Source: Pomphorhynchus laevis (taxonomy: Eukaryota; Acanthocephala; Palaeacanthocephala; Echinorhynchida; Pomphorhynchidae). From it: a stretch of DNA of 64,000 bases. Under the pieces are notes generated by a model. It did no database searches. It had not been told where the DNA came from and saw only the letters and a list, made by a program, of their open reading frames with translations. The first letter of the stretch is position 1. Each line of letters starts with the position of its first letter. This document shows positions 28,901 to 43,900 of the stretch, one piece after another. Location: the NCBI GenBank assembly GCA_012934845.2, contig WNNJ02000352.1, forward strand, positions 1-64,000. Reading direction: 5' to 3'. The position numbers and the translations under genes are program-made.

Positions 28901-31900
28901 TAGTTCAATAAGCAAAAGAATTTAAAAATGTTCAATACTTTGTATATTTGTCAATGCGTGCTCCTATCAAATTCTAATATTCAATAGACCACACATCTAC
29001 ACATGCAGCGAATTACATAAATCTTTATGGATTTTAGCAATGCTATTATTTGCTGTAAAATGACAGTTACCCATTAGTATAAATTTAGTAAAAAAAGTTA
29101 CCGATTCGTAATCTAAATAAAGGCTGTAAATATTCGAAAACGCGTCAACGTTTGGTGCAAATTGATTTAATTGAAAAAGATCACGTAATAGTTTGCCATA
29201 TATTTCCTCTTCGGTCGAATTCCGTAAAAATATGTGTATAGACCATGCGAGACAGTAAACAAACGATGCTTCGAATAAGTCAGATAATCTGATAATGGCA
29301 CCAACAGCTTTCTAAGCACAACATTAAATTTTATGAAAATTAGTTTTGCAATATTAAATTTAATATTTTAAATATTTTAATATTTTTGTTTACTAGATGA
29401 ATTTTTCGTGTGGCGTTCTAACCGATCCTTACTTCACAGAGTACAGTTGTAAATACGTATTTACATATTTGATAACTAATTACACGTTTAAAAAAACTAA
29501 TTTTGCAAAATAATATCGAATATAAATGCTCATTAATACTATATAAACAGCAAAACATTATTCACGTTTTAAAAATTAGATTATGACCTTGTTGTTAAAT
29601 GTCCACAAATATATACAATTTGATCACTCCAATGGATAAAGTAAAATCTTAATTAATGCACACTGCATAATGTTTCCAAGTTCGTAAACCTGATATTAAA
29701 CTATCTGAAGTGTGAACAAGTTCTAACTGACTCAATCAAATGACTGAGTATACGTATTTTAATCGGATATTAACCGAGGATAAGCATATTTTGAGATATT
29801 TAATTTTAAACATAAGATTTTTTTACCAACTTTTACTTGATCATATTTTTATATGCTGTGAACAATTGTCTGTTGATGATATATTTAACGATTCAGATAA
29901 TAATATGAACTACATATTTTTATTTTTATTTTTTATTCTAAAAAATTTAATAATAATTAATTTGTTTAATAGTTGATAATGATCCATTATTGATAAATAA
30001 TTATTGGAGCTGGATTAAAGAAAATTGGAAATTTTTTATTGATATTTTGCTAACCTCTGTTAGCATTTTCTTAAAATTATTAGGTAATTTTCTGAAGATG
30101 CTAACTGAAGTTAGCGAAATATCAAAAATAATTTCCTCTCTTATTTGATACAGCTCCAATAATTATTTATAATAAATTTTGTTAAATAATTAACTTTGTT
30201 TTACCGGAAAAACAAAGCCCATAGGCCAATAATAGCTTGCAAGTAGAGCATATCAGATCAGATAACTGAATCTACGTATTTTATACTATATAAATTAAAA
30301 ATAAATAAAAATATCTTTGAATAATAAATAATTATATAAGATTTTACACAATTTTTATTAAGAAAAGGTCAAATTTAAAATTGACATTTTAAATAAAATC
30401 AATTTTTATGAAGTGACTAATAAATAACAGATTATGCGTAAGAATAAAGATTATAGGTCATTCGATTTTTGAAATAAGTTATTTTACTAAACAATCGTTG
30501 AAATTTTAGTGTTATTATTCCAGCAAAAATATTTATAATTAAAATTTAAAGTTATATTTTAATTTAAATTTGTGAAACAAGTGAAATTGTATCAGTTGTA
30601 AGTGACTTGCTAGAACAATCCTCAGAGGCAATACAGAATTGCACAGACAAAAATGTGGATGTGGAAGCGGATGAAAGCAAACGAAGAAGAATCAGATGAT
30701 GATACTTCGGTAGAAGACAACGAGAGCAATGAGGATACAACAGCTGATGATAGTTCAGAGGACGATAAAACCGGGACAGCCGACTCAGTTGAAAAGGACG
30801 AATAAATTGAAAACATTGTGTTTGTAACTTGCACTTTTTTAAATAAAAATATTACATTTAAATTTTAATTGAAATTTAAAATAAAAGTAAATTGTTGTGA
30901 ATTGAATAATAGATAACAGTCGATGTATAGTAATAAGGATTAGATTCATCAGAAGGAACTGCCATGCTATCAGGTTCGACCCCTTACTAGATCTAATAAA
31001 ACAGTGGAACAAATACGCGATAATGACGTATTTCCTCTGATTAAATTTGATTATTTGGTGTAACTTATTCTAATACAAAGCATATAGTTTATTATTCATC
31101 CGTGAAAATTTTTTGCTTAATAGTTTAAATAAATTTTAAATAATATTTTGTTGATTTGTATAGTCTAAATTTAATATTTTTATATACTTTGTTGATGTAT
31201 ATTATAAATAAATATAAATATGAATAATAAATAATTATATAAAATTTTATACAATCTATATTTATATCAAGTTAAAATTTAAAATTGAAATTTAAAATAA
31301 AAATCAATTTTTACGATTTGGCTAATAAATAACAGGCGATAAATCAGAATAAGGATTAGAGGTCATCAGGAGGAACTGCTATGCTATCAGGCTATCAGGG
31401 ATGTACCCTATTCCTCAAATTTTTAAATTGTTGTAATTTATAAAATAGTTAACCCTTACATAATTTCATAAATTTAAATTTCAAAGCGATATAATATGTA
31501 AAATTTACGATGCTAAGATGCCTCAATTACGATGTATCAAATACAATATAAAAATAATGCTAAATAATGTCAAATAGTTGAATAATAAATAATAAATAAT
31601 AACAAATAATTTTTATAAGATTTTTTATAATATCTATATCAAATTTTATATCAGGATGTCATAACTACAAAACGGTGACTTTGTCATTTGCGACAACCAC
31701 ACTGCTGTATTTCTTTCGTGGTGCTGACATCCTGATATAAATGATTTTACGAATACAGTTTTTTCATTTGAGAAAATTTAATGATATGTTGATGCATAGC
31801 AACAGTGCATCGTAGTACTACATTGTATTATCCAGTATCCAACTGACTGGTTTTGTTGCACAACGCGCTAGTTTCTCCAGCGCTTAATGCGGATGAGTGA

Positions 31901-34900
31901 ATATTTGCAGTTGCAAACCCGTCTTCGCAAGAGAACAAGGAGCTTTCGTTCCCATAAATTACCGTCTAGTTTTTTCCAACTTCAGTCCAATTGTGGGGAA
32001 TACAAGCTACTGATGAAATTCAGTTGACTCGAAACGGTGACTTTGCCATTTGCGACATCTCACTGTTGTATTTCGTGACGCTGTCATCCTGAATTAAAAA
32101 ATAAATTACTGATATATTGATGCATAGCAGCAGTGCATCGTAGTGCTACATTGTATTATCCAGTAACCAACTTGTGTGTATTTTGTAGGACAACACGCTA
32201 GGTTCTCCAGCGCTTAATGCAGATGGGTGAATATAGGCACTTACAAACCACAGTCTTTGCAAGAGAACAAGGAGATTTCGTTGCCTTAAATCACCGTATT
32301 GCTTTTCTCCCAACTTCAATCCAGTTGTGGGAAGTACAAGCTACTGATGAGAGTCAATTAGCTCGAAACGGTGACTTTGTCATTTGCTGACATCATGATA
32401 TACATATATAATCTAAAATGAATTGATATTTGATTACCAATCTAATTGAGTTGCCATTTTTTAATTTAAATCTAACCCATGTGACTTTTGTTATTTCACA
32501 CACAAAAAATATCGTTCTATTTTAAATATTGATATTATATAAGTAAATTTCCTCAAATGGAAAGAACTGTATTCTTGGAATGATTTATATCAGCATTTCA
32601 TCACCACGAACGAAATGCAACAGTGAGATTGTCCCAAATGACAAAGTCACCGTTTCGAGCTTATGACTCAAATCAGTAGCTTGTACTCCCCACAATTGGA
32701 TTGAAGTTGGGAGAAAAGCTAAACGGTGACTTAAGGCAACGATAGCTCCATGTTCTCTTGTAATGAGAATATTTGCAGTTGCAAACCACAGTCTTTGCAA
32801 GAGAACAAGGATCTTTCGTTGCCTTAAATTACCGTCTAGTTTTTTTCCCAACTTAAATCCAATTGTGGTGAATACAAGCTACTGATGAAAGCCAATTGGC
32901 TCGAAACGGTGACTTTGCCATTTGGGACAATCTCACCATTGTATTTATTTCGTGACGCTGACATCCTGATATAAATGATTTTACGAATACAGTTTTTCCA
33001 TTTGAGGAAATTTACTGATATATCAAATCAAAATTGAAATTTTAAATCAAACTTAATTTTCTGGATAGTTTTACATTAAATGATTTTTTTTAATTTCATT
33101 TTGCTCTCTATTTGAAAAGAGATCATAAATAATTATATTATTTTATATATTATTTAAAAAATAAAATGATTAAATAATAAATAATTTAATAATTATAAAT
33201 AATAATAAATAATAAATATTTTTTAAATAAGATTTTATGTAATTTATTTCAAGCTTAAATTTAAAATCAAAATCAATTTTTATGAAATGACTTATAAATA
33301 ACAAACGATGTATTAAAACAAGGATTAAAGATCAACAGTAGGAATTGATATTAAGGTTAACTATAAAATAGTTAACCTTTACCTCATTTCATAAGTTTAA
33401 ATTTCAAGGCAGTATAATATGTGAAATGGTGATATTTTGAGACCTGACTGGCAAAATCCTCTGCTACTCAAAATATGGTTTATATTAACATCATTACAAA
33501 CTAAAAATTAAAAATGATCGTTTACAATTTTTGCAGGATTATTTATTTTCAGTATTTTTAAATTGTCTTATTAAGTTATCAATTCTTATCAAATGTTACA
33601 AATACTTCACAACTTGTAAATAATAATCGATATTAGTTTTAATATCGATTATAAATTATATACAGTATTTACAATACAGTATTTACAATACTGTATTGTA
33701 AATACTGTATTTACAATACAGTATTTACAATACAGTATTTACAATACAGTATTTACAATTCATAGATAGTAATTTTATTAAAAGTAATGAAAAACAGTGA
33801 TTTATAAGTAATCAATTAAGTAAATTATAATAATCTAATTTATGATTATAATAAATATTCAATAATTAAAAGTATTACATTAATAAATGTTTATTATTAA
33901 CATACAAAGCTTATGTAAAATAAACTTTTTTAATTAATTATAATTATTTTTAAACTGATTTAATTTCTATAATATAAATATAGTTTATTATTATGAATTT
34001 TACTTGCAGTTAATGAAATAATATAAACGATCATTAATACTGGATAATCTAAATTATTTAATAAACAATATACAACGGATAGTAGTTTCGATATATTTAT
34101 AAATTTGATCTTAATATTAATTTTTTTTCATTCAGTCTTTTATTCAATAGCACCTATTTATGCTATTAGGATTAGGATCATCATAACTTACATGATTTGT
34201 TTTTATTGACCTCGTGTTATCAAATGCCCATTTTTATTCACATACTAACTAAATGAAAGAATAAAGACTACTGTCTTCCCTCGAAAATAAGACAATGTCA
34301 TAAATTCAACTTTTCGGAAAATGAAAAATGGCTAAATTGTCTCTAAAATAAGACAAAAAAACTTCGAAAATATGACAAAAAGCTGTTTTTAATCATGAAA
34401 AAATCGGAAGTTTTCAATATTTCGTATATTGCTTCACCACTCGAGCTTTGATAAATGAAACCTGGGGTTTTAAGATCTCTATCATAATAAAGTTTTATGT
34501 TCAAGAATTTCTAACTTCGACGCTTTGTTTCCTGCTATAAGTAAGACATCAATATATTCATCATCATATAGACCTTCTAATTCTTTAATGGAAGGAATAT
34601 TTAAGGCTATATGATGTCTTACTTCTATGTGCTCCTCAATGGTATCATAAAGGATTAAAAAATTTTTTTTAAAAAACGAGTTTCCATCTTTACCTAAGGC
34701 CTTCCAATCTTTGAGATCTTGCACATTTTCTTCCAATATGAAATCACTATTGTTTTTAAAATCCTCAATCTCAAAATGTTCATCACTGAGTAATTGTCTC
34801 AAAGGCGCATGAAGTCTGCTCAAATCAAATTCTGATCCTAATATACCACAAACATCGAAGCTTTTAATCACCATTTCTTTGTCTAACGTATTAATAAAAT

Positions 34901-37900
34901 TCCAACATATATCAGTTACTTGTTTATACGATGGTCTCTTAATATTACCGGATTTTGTTCGGTTATCGTCATCTTCAATTGCTTTTGACATCCAGTCATT
35001 AATTTTATCTCCGTAGAATTGTTGGAAAGATCTGTTTATAGAGACATCGAGCATTTGTAATAACGGCGTCATTCCTTTTGGGACAAAAAAATATATAAAC
35101 GTTATGTTTTTCGTATTTCTTGTCTATCTTTAGATGTGCAGAAAAAGAATCAATTATTACAAGAGTTGGCTCGTGTGCAAATCTTGTTTCGAATCTGGAT
35201 AAAATATATTTTGCAAAGAAAGAACAGACGAGATTCTCACTCCACATGCCCGTCTTATTGACGTCGACGTATATATTTCGATTGGTTGTTGTTGGTATCT
35301 TTTTTAAATTTGAGAAAAGGCAATGTCCGCCTAATATTTTACCAGATGCAGAGATTATGGGAGTAAAAGTAAATCTCGCATGAGTCGACGATGTCTTTGC
35401 TAATTTAACAGATTTTGAACCCTTTACAGTTATTGTCTTGTTGTTTTTCTGCTCGAAATATTTCGGAACTTGGTCAAAATTAATTATGTTTCTGGGTTTA
35501 ATTGAGTGTGTCTTTATCAAGTTACGAGCAGCATAAATGAAATCTGTGGCCAAAGATTTGGCATTCTCTGGAATAGTTCTACAAGATGTATGTGTACGAG
35601 ATACAAGATTATGTCTATTCTTAAATTTGTGTATAAAGCCGCTTGAGCACTTTAGATCTTGTATATTTAACTTTTGACAAAAACTAACTGCTTTTGCCTG
35701 TAGATATTTATCTTTAACTACTAACCCTTTATCATTAGAATCAATAACCCAATTAATAAGCTGTGTATCTAATTCTTCACTTTGTGTTTTTCTACCAGAT
35801 TTGCCAACCTTTCTACATGTCAAAATAGATTTTTTGGTATCTTGTAGTTGTCTAAAAACTTTTCCTTTTGATCCAGCCAACACTGAAGCATTCTTGGTGT
35901 GATAGAGTGTTTTCTCGATATTTCTGACTTTGTCTTGCTCTTCCCGTTTTCATCTAGTTTCTCATAATCCGCAATAACATCTAGCTTGTATTTAATTGTA
36001 TAACTTTTTCGTTTATAGCTTTCTGTAAAAATCATTTGGGGTGAGTAAAAATAATTTTTTTATGTAAAAAAATTCTAAAATAAGACAAAAAAATCCCTCT
36101 AAAATAAGATAATTTTTGTCTTATTTTAGAGGGAATGAGATTGTCTTATTTTCGAGGGAAGACAGTAGTGAGCTTTTCATTTCGATTCTTTTAATGATTC
36201 TATCATCTGCAATTCTCTAGTTAGCCAATTAATGAATGAAAAGCCAATACACTACCCAATTCACTAATTATTTATCATGTTTTATTTTCATATTGTGGAT
36301 AAAATAGCATGACCGCTCAAAATATTACGAATAATAATTTAAAATAAAAATAATCCCCATTTATTTTTTAAATTTATGTTGATTATATTAATTTTATATT
36401 ATAATTTATATTAATTTTTATTGAAAACACTAATTAGTGATTTATCTTTTCTGAAAACTCTAACTTACTAACGCATGGATATTAAATTTATTCAAACCAT
36501 ACCTGATCCATCATTCTATTGAAAAATGCCTCTAAATATTTTACAAAATTTTGAAGCATGTAGAACTCCAAGCTATTGCATCTCTTCAGTATTTTATTTC
36601 GAATTTCCTTATAAATGGGCTAAAATAGAAATTTAAAAAATCTTACTGTGCATAAAAATATGATTTGAATTATATGAATTTATATATAAGAATGTGAAAA
36701 CATTTGCATTTATAATAAAAACTGAAAGAATTATAATTAAAATTATAAAATTAAAAATATAATTAATTAAAAATAAAAGGATATTAAATTTATAATAAAC
36801 AGATTATTTAATTTAAAAATTTTACAAAAATGCCATATATTTTTCGAATAAAAATAATTATTGAACACATTGTTTTTAACAAGTTGAGTGATGAACGTTA
36901 TGCATGATTTAACCCATGCATAAAGTTATTCATTGAAAATAATGAATGTAATTGATTAAGTATTGTTTAGTTATATCGTTATGCATTGTTAAGCATATAC
37001 AAATATTATATAAATATATATAACAAATGACATATATATTTGTATTAGTATGTAGCATTGTTTGGAAATAAAATGAATTTTATCTAAATAATTTAATTGA
37101 AAATAAAAATTCTTCAGAAGTTTTGAACAAAAACAATGTCAACAGAAAATGTATTTGAAATATAATTATTAGAAGTTTTAATAATATTAGTGCCGTTATA
37201 TAAAATGTTTTCCTTTTTAATACAAATAAATAATTTATCTTTTATTGATGTAGATTTTTCTGATGATACAGTTATTTAATTTTATTTTTAATTGCATGTT
37301 TTTGTCTTAAATATTTTTGTTATAAAATTATGATTCAAACATATTAAATATTTTAATTATATCGTTGATTGTTCAAAACGCAACGCTTAATTTGATTACA
37401 TAAATGTGAGGCAAATAAATATACGAAGTCAACAATTAATTTAAAATCTTTTATAACGAATTATAAACTATTTTAATCGTTCATAATAAATTAAATAATT
37501 AACAAATTTATTAAATAAAATTAAATATATAATCACATTGTATGATAATAAATACATGATTGGTATTTATTTAACCCCACTACTATGTTGATGTGATAAA
37601 AAGGGATTAAAACATGATAACATAGCAGTTTCTTCAAAGCACCTCTAGATTTTATTGTAATACATGACAAATTATCTATTAATAAGTTCATACAAATGTA
37701 ATGTTTATATAACATTACATTCCAATGTAATAAAATTATATATAATAATAAATTTTACATTTATAATAAAATTATAAATAATACAAAATAATATATATAA
37801 CGATTCATAATTTATTAATTATGAATGAATTAATAAATTATGTAATTTATTAATGTAATAAATTATTAATTAATTAATTAATAACTTTATTAATTATGGA

Positions 37901-40900
37901 TTTTCGAATGCAACTGCATTCAGCATCAGATTGTATGTTAATTATTTCTCAAACATTTTTAAACTCCTTAAAAAAAGTTTGACATACAATAGATTAACAT
38001 ACAATCTGATGATGAATGTAGTTGCATTCGAAAATTCATTGAATAAATTATGTTTCCTCGCTCGACAACTTCTAAAACAATTGTTTATAAGTGAGAATTA
38101 TATCTTCAAAAAATATAAAGATTCGTTAAATTCTGCGATCCGGGATCCATTAAGATTCGATCATATATTGAAAATTAATAATATAACCGGATATAGATCA
38201 ACAAAATATAATTTTCAACGTCTCGCTTCAATTGAGATTCTTCAGGTCAATCTACAATTATCAAAATACATTACAACTAGCAAATTACACATGTCAAAGT
38301 ATTGCATTGAAAATAATGACGTACAAAAAGAAAATGTAAATAGTACGTTATGTTCTGCCATTTTAGTTGTGACGCACATATAAATAGTAAATATAAATAA
38401 TAAACATAATAGATATAAAATACATTTAGAAAAATTATGTATTTATAAATTATTTTTAAACCAATTATATTTTTGCTGATAAATTGTTTATAAATTTGCC
38501 AGCATTGCTATTTTTGTATTTTCATTATATTTAATTAAGACGAGCATACTGTGAAAGTAATTGAATATATTACTTCAGATTTGAAATTCAACACGTGAAA
38601 TGTAAAGAATTGTGCAGGTACATCACTACTATACATGTTCGACAAAACAAAAATATAATTGCAGCAATCTGACTAGAGAAAAATAAATAAAAAAATCAAA
38701 TTTTTAAAACTTGTCTCTAATTCAAATTTCAATTCAGATAATATGTTACCAATAGTATATCGTTGACTGATTGCCTTGCTCGCTGTTCTTCAATTTGCCA
38801 AAGGATTGTACTAGTTTCAATTATTTTATCAATATAAATATCTGCATTCAATGTCGGATTAGATAAATATACAATTGAACAAAATCTAAGCAAACTAGGG
38901 TGAAAATCCTTAAGCGTGTCATTTTCAAAAATTAATCTGTCGTCCTAAACAGATAACATTAATTACTTAAATTTTTTAATTTAAATATAATATAATTTAA
39001 TAGATATTTAATGGAAATGAATTTAATCAAAACTACAATTTTAATAATTAAAAAGATAGAGTTGAATAACTAGTTGTTTATAAACAATTGATTATTGATT
39101 GTTTGTAAATAAATTGGATATTTACGTTAATAAAATTACACTATTTTAAACGATTATAAATTTGATATGCAAATAATGCTTTTATAAAAAAAATGGTAAA
39201 AATGACGAATAATTTTATAAAGAAATCTCAAAATGATCCGAGACAGGCCTTTATGTGAACTTATTTTAATCCTTTTCAATGCTCTTTATATTATAAAGCC
39301 TGTATAATACTTATAGTATTATATATTTTACATTTTACTTTATATTGTTAATTATTGCGAATTATTTTATTATTTAAAATATTTAAACATAAAGTAAATT
39401 AAAAAATTTAATTATTAATTTTATTTAATAATTAATTTTTTGACAGGAGTAGGTTTTTTACTTACTCCTATCAAAAAGGGGACATTCGGCGAAAACAGTA
39501 AGACCGTTATGAATGTGCCTAACTCTAAATGTATTGCTGTTGTATGCAATGACTACGCTTCACATGGAAGCTAAATTTAAGCTTTAATGAAAAATAAAAA
39601 CTTTTGGAAATATACAAAATTTTAAGCTTTTAATTTTGCTTTTTTATATTTTTCTATTTTAAACATGGGCAAATTGAAAAAACATAACAATCATATATTT
39701 ATGATTTCATGCGAATTTTGATTTTAGGTGTTGTCTTTTTGCCTTTAAATACCTCGCTCAAAACGCCTCTTTCCATGTTACGTTTAAAAATATTATGAAA
39801 ATAAATTAGTTTTTATTTTCAGTTCATTTGTGGGTAACCTCAATTGTTATATTTATTATTTCTTTTGTAAAATGAAAAAATATAAAAAATATTTTAATAT
39901 AGATTTTTAATTTTGATAATAATAATTTAATATTTTAATATTATACAATATCTTATAAAATTATTTAAATAATATTTAATATTATTTTGGTATATTTTCA
40001 TAATTAGTATTTTAATAATAATTTTAATTACATGTGAAGTAATAATATTTTGGTAAAATGGCAAATGCATATTTGGTCTGAAATATCATAATTATTTTAA
40101 GTGAAGTATTAGAATGGCGCAGTTTCTTTTCCTATTTACATTACGATGCATTTAATAAAATCTTACTTCTCTGACGTTGCAAATCTGTAAATCGCCGTAA
40201 GAAAATCCGTCAGAAGAACCAAATAATTTTTGTAAAGAATCAAGGATTTCCGAATTAAGATGACCATCAAAATGATACCATGACATGGGCTTGTTTTTAT
40301 TAGTATTGATTGTGCTGACCAAAGTATTAATATCTCTATAGCGTAGAAAGAAAAAATAAATCATATAATTATCACATCTGGTATCATGTATTATATACAC
40401 AAAATCAAACTTTTATTAGGTGAGATATAAATAGGTTAAATCAATTATGTAAACAAATATTCAAAATATAAGGAATAAATTATAAATTAAATCAAAGATA
40501 GAAAATCGAACACAACTTGCTTACTGCATACGCAGTAAGCGAATGGTGTTTGCATCTATGGATAGAGTCGTTAATTTTAAATGCAGTAATTTTTGATTTT
40601 AAAATAACAAAATTGGAGCAGACTTGTTTTTAACAATACTCATTAATAATTGGTAATGATAAAATAAAAAGAATTAATTTCATAACGGTTATAATAAGAC
40701 TTGCCGATAGTTAACCGACACTCGATATTGTATTTATTTCCGCAGCAATTATACCAATTGTTTTATAGGTAATCGCGGACTAAAATGATGCGTTGGATCA
40801 TCCTACCTCTGAGCATAATTAATTCTTCTATAAACAATTCTATTAATTCACAATCTTAATTCTTCTATGGACAGCGATAAAGAGTTACCAGTAATTGATT

Positions 40901-43900
40901 TGGCTTTAATGACTGATTATAGTCTTTATGATTATAATAGTACGACATGATTATAATATTACTATTATAATAGTATAATAGCTAAAAATGATATCATTTA
41001 ATTGCAATTATTTAATTTCAATTATTCTAATTAATTTATTATTATTTTCTAATTATTTATTAATTTTTTATTATTTATACTCATTTTCATTTTATAAATA
41101 GTATAAAATGCGTAGACGCAGTTATCTGATTTATTATTTAATAGTTATTATTAATCACTTAAAATATGATAAAAATTAATCATTTATATTATATGATTAT
41201 ATAACATTATATTATATATTAATATATTATATATTTGAATTTTGATATGTAAGTCAAATAATCGGAGATCATCTCAGAGATATTCTTAAAGTATGTTATA
41301 TATTACTGATATACAATTGACATTGAAACAGCGCTACCTTTTATATATCACTAAGTTTATATATTTTTATATACCAACAAAAACATAATAAGGATTAAAT
41401 GCTCTGATGACCTCTAATTTTTATTTGGATACATCTTCCATTATTAATTAGTCAATTCATAAATTTTGATTTTTTAGTTTTAAATTTTGACTTGATATAA
41501 TTAAAAATTGTAAAAAATATTATATTTATGATCTTATCTTTATTATTTAATGTATAAAATACGTTTTATTACTTAATAATGATTATTAATTATTAATTAT
41601 GAATATTATATTATATAATTATATTCAAACTTTATACATTATTATATTAATATATAATACTGGGTTACAAAATTTGTTGGATACATATTTAGTTTTTTGG
41701 TTTTTTTAGTTTTTCTAAGTTTCGTGTATAAATGATTTTTTGAAATGATAAATGAAACTATCGATATTTTAAAAGTAATAAAAATATTTTGTATTTCGTC
41801 GATCTTGCTTTGAAATTAAAAGTTTAGAGAAAGAATTTATCTAAATAATTTATTTTTACTGTTATCTCTAGTTAGGTATATGGTATACTATAAAATACTT
41901 TATTTATGAATGCATCTTACTTACATTAAGATATTACTTAATTAATGAGAGTTTGGAAGATAGAACCTTATCGAGGTATTTATTCTTAAAATTATTTAGC
42001 TTAACTGCACTATTTGACAAAACGAGATAAAAATCAAGGTTTACATAATAATTAAATTTTTAAATTAGATCAATATGTTTATATAAGACACCTTACTCTC
42101 CTTAATTATCGTTATATAAATATAAATTATATATATAATCTTATATAATTATTTAATATTTATACTTATTTATCTTTATTTTTATAATTTATATATATTC
42201 TAAAATAAATCTGATAAACTCGATCCCATCTTTGATGCGGTATGGTACTCTTATACAATGGATACCTATGTAGGATAATCCAGCATATTATGCTACTTTT
42301 TGTTTGTTTCTCCCTTTTGCTGAAATTTTAAAATCCGTATAACGAAACCCTCAAAAAGTGTGAACCGAATCCTTTAATAGTAGTGAATCATCCGACAATA
42401 TATTACGCACCTTCTTACTATGATATTTACTGGACGTATATTATACATTTAAACAACTTTCACATTTAATTTTTTATTAAATATACGAGTTTTATATTTT
42501 TATTTTGTTAATTGTTAAGCTGAATAACAGTTTACTAAACAGTTAATTAATTCTTATCGATTGAACCAATATTAGCAATAACACATTTTGTGCTAACACA
42601 TTTTATGCCAGCAATATAGCTGGCATCCCCTATCGCATAATAATCTCTTTTAAATTAGTATGATTTCGTCATATTTGAACAAGCAGTTAATTATTAAATA
42701 TTATCAAATTAAAATAAAAGTTAAAACATTTTAATGCATCACTGTTTGTCATATTTGATACAATAATATTATTTGCTTGAATTTATCATTTACAAAATCT
42801 CATTTGCTAATAACATTCGTACTTGCTTATCAAAATTTAAATATTTAAGAGTAAGCACTAGAACATTAAAGTGCGCAATTATCGTCGTTTGACATGGAAA
42901 TACATCTTTAATATTAATTAAATAATTAAATATAATAATTAATAAATAATTAATAAATAATTAATAATAATTAAATAAATAATCATAATTAATTTTAATT
43001 TATTAAAAACATTAAGTCTACAGGTTTTATTCGAAAATAACACGTTTAATTTAAAATAAAAGAGAACACTTTTTATTCAAAAATATAAATGTATAATTAT
43101 ATTTTATTATTTATAAATAAATCAAATATTCGAAATTATCATCTCGATAAAATTCGTTTGTAGTTATAAAATTCACAAAGAATTCAAATATAGCTAAACG
43201 TTTCACTTAATTACGACAGCTAAATCAATAATAGTAAATATATTTTAAATAATATAAATTTAAAAATAATATTAATTCCAATAATAAATAATTAAAAAAT
43301 TAAATTAACAATTTTAATTTTTTAATTTTATACAAATAAATAAACATTTATTTTTAAAATAAATAAAAAATACAAAAATAAAATGTAAATAAAAAATTTA
43401 AAATAATTAATTTAAATGATTTTAAATAGTTATTTTAATTATTTTTAAAATTATGATATTGTTATAACTGTAATTAACAGCAACAACGTAGAACATAATT
43501 GATATAACGTGATATTAATATGATATTGTGAAATTATTGAAACAATTTAGTATTAAATTTTTTATTAGAATTCATTTTGTAGATAAAAATTACTTAATAA
43601 TTATTTAAATAAAGTATTAATTTACACTGCATCTTCCAATTTCTTATGCCTAAAATCTTCATCGAAAAACTGTAACTGAACTATTTCCACGTATTCTTTA
43701 TGTTTTTGCCTCATTATCTCATTGATTATTTGTGCACATGTGGTTATTACCTATCATATAAATTTGAAATTGAAAGCAGTTGCTAAGGTAGCTGAATTTC
43801 TTGTTGAAGTAGTTAAAACATTATTTAATTACTAAATAATTATGTAAATAATCGTATGTTATCTTATAATTTAATTTTAATTAATTAAATTAAATAAATT

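Larger units (their letters stand above)
31646..33020. repeat. Repeat family H3: array of units with type III hammerhead ribozymes
   Basis: At least three direct units (start near 31740, 32080 and after 32740) and one inverted unit (32585-32740). Shared landmarks: CTGACATCCTGATATAAATG, TTGATGCATAGCA, GTGCATCGTAGT, CAAGAGAACAAGGA and CGAAACGGTGACTTTG. Spacing of the first two ribozymes is 332 bp. A TTTATATCAGGATGTCA / TGACATCCTGATATAAA inverted pair bounds the left part. Confidence 0.75.
36620..38749 (-). other. Dynein intron: AT-rich, with a Penelope-like scrap and a foldback
   Basis: 37560-37710 has CTACTATGTTGATG and AACATAGCAGTTTCTTCA from the Penelope-like repeat. Otherwise only AT-rich sequence apart from the foldback and open frame listed separately. 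Confidence 0.5.

Noticed and set aside
30622-30834. Serine-rich minus-strand frame
   Set aside because: Shadow of the acidic plus-strand sequence.
37990-38040. CTGATGA..GAATG..CATTC..GAAA in the foldback element
   Set aside because: An extra base before stem II and no partner for stem I or III; most likely a by-product of the inverted repeat.
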